From contig JALONF010000024.1 in NCBI GenBank assembly GCA_025455085.1, positions 1-12,846 on the forward strand: a stretch of 12,846 nt of DNA, in the 5' to 3' direction. Below the pieces are notes generated by a model. That model saw nothing but the letters and a program-made list of their open reading frames with translations, searched no databases and was not told the origin of the DNA. Numbering within the stretch: position 1 is the stretch's first letter; each line of letters begins with the position of its first letter. Below are positions 1 to 5,193 of the stretch, piece after piece. Position numbers and translations under genes: made by a program. Origin of the DNA: Ignavibacteriaceae bacterium (GTDB lineage: Bacteria; Bacteroidota; Ignavibacteria; Ignavibacteriales; Ignavibacteriaceae).

Positions 1-66
1 TTAGCTCAGTGGTAGAGCAGCTCACTCGTAATGAGCAGGTCGTGGGTTCAACTCCCATGGGAGGCT
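1..66 (+). tRNA. tRNA-Thr (anticodon CGT), 5' end missing
   Basis: The D arm (TAGCTCAGTGGTAGAGC), a 5-bp anticodon stem (20-24 with 32-36) around loop CTCGTAA, and a T arm with loop TTCAACT (47-53) are all visible. The anticodon CGT is at 27-29, so it decodes ACG (Thr). The 3' acceptor strand GGGAGGC is at 59-65 with discriminator T66, and no CCA is encoded. The 5' acceptor strand would need seven bases but only one (T1) is in the window, so six bases are cut off by the window edge. The gene is probably intact in the genome. Confidence 0.93.
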
Positions 67-114
67 CGGAGGAGAGCAGGCAGTTTGAAGCACTGACGAA
101 GGAGGAGGCTCAAT

Positions 115-141
115 CCCGCATCCGCCGGTTGGCGGATGGGG
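115..141. repeat. Hairpin in the tRNA spacer
   Basis: CATCCGCC (119-126) and GGCGGATG (131-138) form a perfect 8-bp GC-rich stem with a GGTT loop. It can be extended by CCC/GGG pairs across a bulged G118. It sits between two tRNA genes and has no T-run after it, so it does not look like an intrinsic terminator. It may fold in the precursor transcript and affect tRNA processing, but that is inference. Confidence 0.5.
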
Positions 142-160
142 AAGGCAGTAGATATTACAG

Positions 161-233
161 GCGGGAATAGCTCAGTTGGTAGAGCATCAGCTTCCCAAGC
201 TGAGGGTCGAGGGTTCGAATCCCTTTTCCCGCT
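161..233 (+). tRNA. tRNA-Gly (anticodon CCC)
   Basis: This is a complete cloverleaf. The acceptor strands are GCGGGAA (161-167) and TTCCCGC (226-232), with discriminator T233. The D arm is TAGCTCAGTTGGTAGAGC, and the anticodon stem TCAGC/GCTGA closes loop TTCCCAA. The T arm has loop TTCGAAT. The anticodon CCC (194-196) decodes GGG (Gly). CCA is not encoded: the next bases are CAA. It lies about 95 bp after tRNA-Thr on the same strand and is followed by a terminator, so the two are probably one transcript. Confidence 0.96.
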
Positions 234-263
234 CAAATAAAGACCTGATTAACAGGCATTTTC

Positions 264-300
264 AAGGACTCATAACTTAGGCTGTTGTGAGTCCTTTTTT
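264..300 (+). terminator. Rho-independent terminator after the tRNA pair
   Basis: AAGGACTCATAAC (264-276) pairs with GTTGTGAGTCCTT (284-296) to give a 13-bp stem with one T-G wobble and a 7-base loop. Positions 295-300 are all T. The structure ends the tRNA transcript about 30 bp after tRNA-Gly. Confidence 0.9.
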
Positions 301-643
301 ATTTGCAATGAAATTTGCAATATAAAAGCTACGTAATGGATTACCTTTTCGAATGACAATATTTTCTTCAATTCTCTCATTTTTAAAATTTTTTTTAAAA
401 ACAAAATGACCCCTCAACATTCCTGAAGAATACCCCCTGCCTTGGATTTCCCTTTTTCAGGAGAAATTATAAATTTCTATAATATTTTATAATCTCGACT
501 TAACCAAAACCTAAATTCCATAATATCATACGCTTGCCCCACCACTGCCTCTGGAAGCCAGTATGGGCGGGGATTATGGCGAGGGAGGATACCCAGTACC
601 CCTATTCCTTCACTTATCCAGTTTCATGCTAACCAGTATTTAT
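301..643. other. AT-rich gap without a recognised gene
   Basis: I find no convincing gene here. Visible features are a direct repeat ATTTGCAAT (301 and 312), an inverted pair TCCTGAA (421-427) / TTCAGGA (456-462), and a small palindrome GAAATT-ATA-AATTTC (463-477). A short GC-richer patch (about 535-600) contains CCCC and GGGG blocks that could pair weakly. An open frame runs from 563 into the next gene, but its first 27 codons look unlike a protein N-terminus. The gap may carry the promoter of the following genes; no clear TAnnTTTG was found. Confidence 0.5.
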
Positions 644-1015
644 ATGAAAATATCCAATATGAATATAGATGAACTAACCAGAAAGAAATCAAATGAAGCT
701 GGGAAAACAAAAAAGTGCATTTCAAAGGCATTTGTCGTACATGACAAATCTGTAATAACAGATAATCAGATAATTATATTAATGGGCGATTATGATTTAG
801 TAACATTCTTGCCTGATTATGAAGTTGAGTTGAGGCGAATTAGAGTTATCAATGTAAATCAAGAAGGCAACATACTAAGTTTTACGGCTTTAGATTTGAA
901 TTCAAAGCAGATACTTCATCTCAATCGTGATATTTTTAATGATATTACTGATTGGATAATTACCGACCTGTTCTCATCACCAGAAGACCAAATAAAAGAT
1001 AATTGTGAAAAATGA
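644..1015 (+). CDS. Hypothetical protein 1 of a three-gene cassette
   Basis: I do not recognise this protein. From the ATG at 644 it has 123 residues (MKISNMNIDELTR...). A second ATG at 659 is equally possible. The frame is open back to 563, but that extension is rich in Gly, Pro and Leu from a GC-rich patch and is probably not translated. There is no signal peptide or membrane segment. After a basic N-terminal stretch the protein alternates short hydrophobic strands (IIILMGDYDLVTFL, ILSFTALDL) with charged turns, suggesting a small beta-rich cytoplasmic fold. It ends with an acidic helix. The next gene overlaps its stop or begins 10 bases after it, so the two are probably co-translated. Its layout resembles that of the next protein, and it may be a distant paralogue. 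Confidence 0.7.
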   Translation: MKISNMNIDELTRKKSNEAGKTKKCISKAFVVHDKSVITDNQIIILMGDYDLVTFLPDYEVELRRIRVINVNQEGNILSFTALDLNSKQILHLNRDIFNDITDWIITDLFSSPEDQIKDNCEK

Positions 1016-1412
1016 AGATAGTAATATGGATTTGGGTGATAGCGTTCAAGTACTTATTGATAGGATTGAACAAACACCGTTTGCCTTCGAGCACCTCAAG
1101 ATATTCCTGAAACGTGATAGCAAATCAAATCGCTTTGAAAATACTGAGTACTTGATGGTCACCCCTACTAATCTGGGAAAAGTTCGATTGGATGATGTTA
1201 ATGTTGAAGACAACTTTATTATTCTCACAATCCATGATTGCAGTACTCAATTAAATGGAAATGTACGAATTGACATCAATGATACACGACCACAGACTTT
1301 TTTCATTAAATGGCAGGACATTCGGGAGATAGTACTAAACGAAACGTTTTCAGGAATCATGAGCGATGACCTTTTAGAATTTGACTTCGAAAATGCTGAA
1401 AATCAGGCATAA
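1005..1412 (+). CDS. Hypothetical protein 2 of a three-gene cassette
   Basis: I do not recognise this protein. It has 135 residues from GTG 1005, which overlaps the stop of the previous gene by 11 bases. From ATG 1026 it has 128 residues and lies 10 bases after that stop. Both positions fit translational coupling and I cannot decide between them. It is acidic, soluble and lacks a signal peptide. The middle has beta-strand-like segments (YLMVTP, KVRLDDVNV, FIILTIHD) followed by a strand FFIKW and a helix DIREIVL. The segment order loosely matches protein 1 (GNILSFTALDL, ILHLNRDIFNDI), so the two may share a fold. No catalytic motif is visible. Confidence 0.75.
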   Translation: MKNEDSNMDLGDSVQVLIDRIEQTPFAFEHLKIFLKRDSKSNRFENTEYLMVTPTNLGKVRLDDVNVEDNFIILTIHDCSTQLNGNVRIDINDTRPQTFFIKWQDIREIVLNETFSGIMSDDLLEFDFENAENQA

Positions 1413-1465
1413 TACTGTAACATTTCTTAAATTATTTCGTATAAGTGTTTATATATAAAATGATT

Positions 1466-1756
1466 ATGGATAAAACACCGAAGCTGGAAATCAGGGAAAT
1501 CTTCTGTGCCAAAGCAGGTAATGATTGGAGTCGTTGTTTTCATGGCACAATCCGCAGGGAAACTGATTCTGATGGAAATCCTGTTGTCATTGGCAGGATA
1601 AAGGTCGGAGACGGCTTTATTTTGGCTCAGGCAGCCAATCAGGATGTTCTTGGTGAGCATTTGGATGAACTTGCCTTGATGGTTCTTGATATGGGTCTGC
1701 ATGATAATGAAGGCTTATCAACATTGATAGCAGGAACTCATTATTTTCTTAATTAA
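1466..1756 (+). CDS. Hypothetical protein 3 of a three-gene cassette
   Basis: This is a 96-residue protein from the ATG at 1466 (MDKTPKLEIREIF...). The frame is open back to GTG 1445, and ATG 1460 is an alternative. I chose 1466 because the first residues then look like a normal soluble start. It is soluble, with the segments NDWSRCFHGTIRR, NPVVIGRIKVGDGFI and a C-terminal helix that is Leu- and Asp-rich (EHLDELALMVLDMGL). Proteins of this general appearance occur as small unknowns in accessory regions of Bacteroidota, from memory and not searched. It starts 53 bases after the second cassette gene. It converges on the CDF transporter gene with only 10 bases between stops and no visible terminator. 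Confidence 0.75.
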   Translation: MDKTPKLEIREIFCAKAGNDWSRCFHGTIRRETDSDGNPVVIGRIKVGDGFILAQAANQDVLGEHLDELALMVLDMGLHDNEGLSTLIAGTHYFLN

Positions 1757-1766
1757 ATTTACATGG

Positions 1767-2657
1767 TTAACAATCTGTCAAACAGTTTTCTTGCAGTGAT
1801 TTAGTTTCAGTCTGAAATGTAGTATGTCCAATTCCGAATTTGTGTTTCAACTGCTCCTGTAGGTTAGTAATAAAATCGTCCCTATTTCCTTTTGGCATAA
1901 TCAAGTGGGCAGTTAAGGCAACTTGAGTTGTGCTCATTGCCCATATGTGCAAATCATGAATGTCTTCGACCCCATCCTGAGATATAAGAAACTTCCGTAC
2001 TTCTTCAAGTTTTATATTTTTAGGCACGGCATCCAGTGCTAAATCAATGGAATCAGTAAATAAACGCCATGTACCCCAGAGAATAACCAGAATGATAATA
2101 AAACTCATTACGGGGTCAATCCATTGAATTCCTGTGAGGTTTATCAGTAGTCCAGCAATCACTACCCCTAAAGAAACTCCCGCATCGGCTGCCATGTGCA
2201 GGAATGCCCCTTTGATATTCAGGTCGTCCTTTTGACCTTTCATAAAAAACAAGGCTGTAATGGTGTTAATTACCACACCTATTCCTGCAACAATCATTAC
2301 CTGAGTCCCTGCGACTGGTTCTGGATTTTTTAATTTCCCAATTGCATCCCAACCTATAGCGATGACCGCTCCGAAAAGCAATAGTGCATTCAGAATAGAT
2401 ACAAGGATTGTTGTTTTGCGCAAGCCATATGTATATTTTCCTTTTGGCTTCATAGTAGCAAGCCAGACTGCTGTCCATGCGAATATCAAACTTAAAACGT
2501 CACTGGCGTTGTGCCCTGCATCGGCTAATAATGCTGAAGAATTTGCCAATAGTCCGTAAAAGATTTCTACAGCTACAAAGACTATATTTAAACCAATACC
2601 AATTGCAAATGCCTTGCTATGTCCTGTACCGACTTTATGTTCATGTGAATGTGCCAT
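1767..2657 (-). CDS. Zinc-type CDF cation efflux transporter (CzcD/ZitB-like)
   Basis: This is an inner-membrane proton antiporter of the cation diffusion facilitator family, expected to export Zn2+ (perhaps Co2+ or Cd2+) from cytoplasm to periplasm. From ATG 2657 it has 296 residues. An ATG at 2675 would add six residues and overlap the upstream gene, so the later start is preferred: it gives MAHSHEHKVGTGHS, a His-rich N-terminus common in this family. About six membrane segments are visible. TM2 carries HNASD and TM5 carries HMAAD, the two HxxxD pairs that form the transport site. The soluble C-terminal domain (VRKFLISQDGVEDIHDLHIW...) is the usual CDF dimerisation/metal domain and is complete. 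It is the last gene of the efflux locus. It probably feeds periplasmic metal to the RND pump. Confidence 0.93.
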   Translation of the reverse strand: MAHSHEHKVGTGHSKAFAIGIGLNIVFVAVEIFYGLLANSSALLADAGHNASDVLSLIFAWTAVWLATMKPKGKYTYGLRKTTILVSILNALLLFGAVIAIGWDAIGKLKNPEPVAGTQVMIVAGIGVVINTITALFFMKGQKDDLNIKGAFLHMAADAGVSLGVVIAGLLINLTGIQWIDPVMSFIIILVILWGTWRLFTDSIDLALDAVPKNIKLEEVRKFLISQDGVEDIHDLHIWAMSTTQVALTAHLIMPKGNRDDFITNLQEQLKHKFGIGHTTFQTETKSLQENCLTDC

Positions 2658-2664
2658 ATACAAT

Positions 2665-3459
2665 CTATTTCCCAAGTTTCAAAATTCTGAAAGCACCTCG
2701 GACAACGATTAAGAAAACAATTGCACCAATTATTAAGTCAGGATATTTTGAATGGGTCAACAAAACTAATATACCTGCTACAATAATACCAGTATTAATT
2801 ATTATATCATTCGAAGTGAAAATCATAGTAGCTTTCATATGTGCCTCTTCACTCTTTGATTTCTGCAATAAATAGAGGCATATTGAATTGGCAACTAATG
2901 CCAGTATCGATACAATAATCATCGTTCTAAAATCTGGGACGGCTTCAACACTTATAAATCTGCGTATTACCTCAATCAAACCAATTAGAGCTAATGCCAG
3001 TTGAAAATACCCGCTAAGTCTCGCTACTTTTTTCTTTCGGAAAACCGTTGAACCAACTGCCCAGAGGCTAAGACCATAAACCATAGCATCTGCCAACATG
3101 TCCAATGAATCGGCAACCAAACCCATGGATTTTGAAATAAATCCAGTAGTGATTTCGATTATAAAAAAAGCAAAATTGATAATCAGTACTGTCCAAAGAA
3201 GTTTTGACTGTACTGATGGATTGTTTATAAATTCCTCCTGTTTGACGATGGTTGTTTCTTTACGTTCTGAGCCTAAATTTAGTTCATTTAAACGTTTTTC
3301 GATTTCCCCACTGTCTTCAGAATGAAAGACTGTGAGATTTCGGTTTTCTATATCGAATATCAAACTTTTAATACTGGATAATCCTTCCAGCTTTATCCTA
3401 ATTAGGGATTCTTCAGAAGGGCAGTCCAGTTTGGAAATCTTATAGGTACTCTTAAACAT
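2665..3459 (-). CDS. CDF-like cation transporter with HMA-like N-terminal domain
   Basis: This 264-residue inner-membrane protein has two parts. Residues 1-70 look like a heavy-metal-associated (ferredoxin-like) domain: KLDCPSEES occupies the metal-loop position but keeps only the first Cys of the usual CxxC. Residues about 84-262 are a six-helix CDF-type membrane domain, with no C-terminal cytoplasmic domain. The transport-site residues are altered. TM2 has DMLAD (DxxxD, not HxxxD). In TM5 the Asp of TSNDIIINTG is kept but the His position appears to be Phe. Family membership is clear from the fold and from the ADSLDMLADA and GFISKSMGLVADS segments. The metal specificity is therefore uncertain, and a partner or regulatory role is possible. 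It follows the PII-like gene after a 72-base gap with a repeat structure, and its stop lies 7 bases before the next start. Confidence 0.88.
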   Translation of the reverse strand: MFKSTYKISKLDCPSEESLIRIKLEGLSSIKSLIFDIENRNLTVFHSEDSGEIEKRLNELNLGSERKETTIVKQEEFINNPSVQSKLLWTVLIINFAFFIIEITTGFISKSMGLVADSLDMLADAMVYGLSLWAVGSTVFRKKKVARLSGYFQLALALIGLIEVIRRFISVEAVPDFRTMIIVSILALVANSICLYLLQKSKSEEAHMKATMIFTSNDIIINTGIIVAGILVLLTHSKYPDLIIGAIVFLIVVRGAFRILKLGK

Positions 3460-3464
3460 TATCT

Positions 3465-3526
3465 ATAACTTGCTAATGATAAACAATTGAAATGGCAAGT
3501 TACCCTGTTTTTAGGATAACTTGCTA
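3465..3526. repeat. Direct and inverted repeats of an ATAACTTGCTA element
   Basis: ATAACTTGCTA occurs at 3465-3475 and again at 3516-3526. GCAAGTTA (3495-3502) is inverted relative to these and pairs with TAACTTGC (3517-3524) in an 8-bp stem. The stem can extend by CC/GG across one mismatch around an 8-base loop. It lies between the PII-like gene and the HMA-CDF gene. There is no T-run, so it is not a clear terminator. It could be an mRNA stem that sets relative expression or a protein-binding site. Confidence 0.55.
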
Positions 3527-3531
3527 TTATT

Positions 3532-3870
3532 CTAATATTTGTGCTCCCCGTTTTCCATACCAGTTTTTACTCGGTATGTCTTTTCAACATCGGATACATA
3601 TATTAACCCGTCACCTGAGTGAAGTGTTTTACCATATTCCGAAATGATATTCACTACGGTATTCACCTGTTCCTTATTTACGACAATTTCAATTTTAGCC
3701 ATTGGGCTATCAGTAATAGAAAAAATCTGAGAAACGAATGCCTTTTCATCCTGAAACTTTCCAGTACCTTCTGCTGATGAAATTGTAATGTTCTCAAAAC
3801 CATTATCTTTGAGTTGTTGAACAATTTCATTTACCTTATTTGGTCTTACAATTGCTTTTATTTCTTTCAT
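3532..3870 (-). CDS. PII-like signalling protein of the metal-pump-associated type (PII-NG)
   Basis: This is a 112-residue GlnB/PII-fold protein, the normal length for the family. The N-terminus MKEIKAIVRPNKVNEIVQQL matches the first strand and helix. IEIVVNKEQVNTVVNII is the central strand-helix. SGDGLIYVSDVEKTYRVKTG matches the PII B-loop and C-terminal signature (GKIGDGKIFV...RIRTG), which binds nucleotide phosphates. The T-loop (about residues 36-57) differs from GlnB/GlnK: it lacks the uridylylated Tyr region, so a classical role in nitrogen control is unlikely. PII-like proteins of the 'new group' are known to be encoded beside CusABC-type metal efflux genes. Here the gene lies 11 bases after the adaptor gene in the same operon. 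It may sense nucleotide or metal state and act on a pump component, but the target is unknown. Confidence 0.9.
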   Translation of the reverse strand: MKEIKAIVRPNKVNEIVQQLKDNGFENITISSAEGTGKFQDEKAFVSQIFSITDSPMAKIEIVVNKEQVNTVVNIISEYGKTLHSGDGLIYVSDVEKTYRVKTGMENGEHKY

Positions 3871-3881
3871 GATATTTAATT

Positions 3882-5174
3882 CTAATGTTCGTGTTCGGTT
3901 TCCTCTTTTTTCATATCAGCCAGTAAATAGTATGCTGCATTCATCACAACTTGCGTGTTTTCTGGCAAAGAGTTAATCAAATGGATTTCAGTATATCCAT
4001 CATCTTTAAGTCCAGTAATGACCTCTATCATCCTGAATGCCATTATATTCTCTTCTCCATCATTATCATCATCGTCACCATGCGCATGCCCTTTATGGTT
4101 TTCTTCATCCAACTGAGATTTGTCATCCTCATCATGTCCTGCATGTTCTGATTCGTCTCGCCCATGTTCTCCAATAGCTTCATTATCCAAAATAAAGATG
4201 AACGATTTTGTTCCTTCAGTAACAATGGCATCGTTTGGAAGAGTTCGGGTGTATTTTTCATCTGTATGCAAATGACCTGAGATATACATCCCTGAAATGA
4301 GGTTGGAAGTTTTATCATTTATCTTTGCATGGATATGAAGTGCCCTTGAACTGGCTTCAAATTCTTTTCCAATAGCAAAGACAGTACCTGTAAGTTCTTC
4401 CTCAGGTCTGTTCGAAACAGTAAAATGAACTTTTTGACCTTCCTTTAAAAGGTGAACATCCTTTTCATATATCATAAAGTCAGCATGAATTGAATTATTG
4501 TCAGCTATTTCAAATATTATGTCTTTTGAGTCAACATATGTACCTACTTTAATATTAATATCATTCACAAAACCATTAATGGGAGATACGATACTGATGG
4601 TACTTGATATCTTCCCATCCTTAACTTCTTCAGGAGAAAGATGAACCATTTGCAAACGTGATTTCAAACCTTCGTATTTAGCTTTTGCTGTATTAAATTC
4701 CGATTTCGCCAGTTGGTATTCTTGTCCCGAACCAACATTGTTCTCGAATAATTCCTTTTGGCGTAAATATTCCTGTTCTAAGTATTCAAGGTTATTTGCT
4801 ATTTCAGCAAAATTCTCTTGAAGAACTATGTAATCAGGATGTTCGAGCACCACAAGTTCTTGCCCTTTAGTTACTTTATCACCATGAAACACTTTAATCT
4901 CTTTAACATTACCACCAATAATCGGGGTAATATTGGCTGTACTGGATGGTGGGACTTCTAATTGTCCGTTTGTTTTTACTACCGTTGTTAAATTCCGCAT
5001 CTGGAATACTCCAAGTTTTAAATTGAGTGCATCCCGTTGTTTCTCATTCAGCATAACCACTCCCTCAGGACTTTGCTCTTCGTGTTCTTCACCTTCAGGA
5101 ACACCTGTGTTTTTGGAATTGCATGACATAATGGTTACAATGCCAATGAATACTATAAATATTTTTGTTTTCAT
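3882..5174 (-). CDS. RND efflux periplasmic adaptor lipoprotein (CusB/CzcB family)
   Basis: This 430-residue adaptor links the inner-membrane RND pump to the outer-membrane channel in the periplasm. The N-terminus is a lipoprotein signal: MKTKIF, a hydrophobic stretch, and the lipobox IMSC with Cys18. Residues about 75-115 and 190-225 form the two halves of the lipoyl/barrel-sandwich domain (GGNVKEIKVFHGDKVTKGQELVVL; SPINGFVNDINIKVGTYV). Between them lies an alpha-hairpin (about 115-175). A beta-barrel domain and membrane-proximal domain follow. An unusual loop at residues about 336-376 is rich in His, Asp and Glu, and the protein ends EETEHEH. Both could bind metal. The gene starts 19 bases after the pump gene's stop, so the two are one operon. 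Confidence 0.93.
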   Translation of the reverse strand: MKTKIFIVFIGIVTIMSCNSKNTGVPEGEEHEEQSPEGVVMLNEKQRDALNLKLGVFQMRNLTTVVKTNGQLEVPPSSTANITPIIGGNVKEIKVFHGDKVTKGQELVVLEHPDYIVLQENFAEIANNLEYLEQEYLRQKELFENNVGSGQEYQLAKSEFNTAKAKYEGLKSRLQMVHLSPEEVKDGKISSTISIVSPINGFVNDINIKVGTYVDSKDIIFEIADNNSIHADFMIYEKDVHLLKEGQKVHFTVSNRPEEELTGTVFAIGKEFEASSRALHIHAKINDKTSNLISGMYISGHLHTDEKYTRTLPNDAIVTEGTKSFIFILDNEAIGEHGRDESEHAGHDEDDKSQLDEENHKGHAHGDDDDNDGEENIMAFRMIEVITGLKDDGYTEIHLINSLPENTQVVMNAAYYLLADMKKEETEHEH

Positions 5175-5193
5175 AACTATTTTATTTTGTTGA

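Noticed and set aside
48..236. 62-residue open frame on the - strand (SGKRDSNPRPSAWEADALPTEL...)
   Set aside because: It lies across both tRNA genes in antisense. The DSNPRPSAWEADALPTEL-type peptide is a well-known artefact of translating the complement of tRNA T and anticodon arms.
2362..2875. Open frames on the + strand opposite the two CDF genes
   Set aside because: They overlap strongly supported genes, have no family resemblance, and arise as shadows of membrane-protein codons.
4043..4318. 91-residue - strand frame rich in Met and Ile over the adaptor's His/Asp-rich loop
   Set aside because: It is a frame shadow of the GAT/CAT-rich loop; the Met runs come from ATG triplets in shifted reading.
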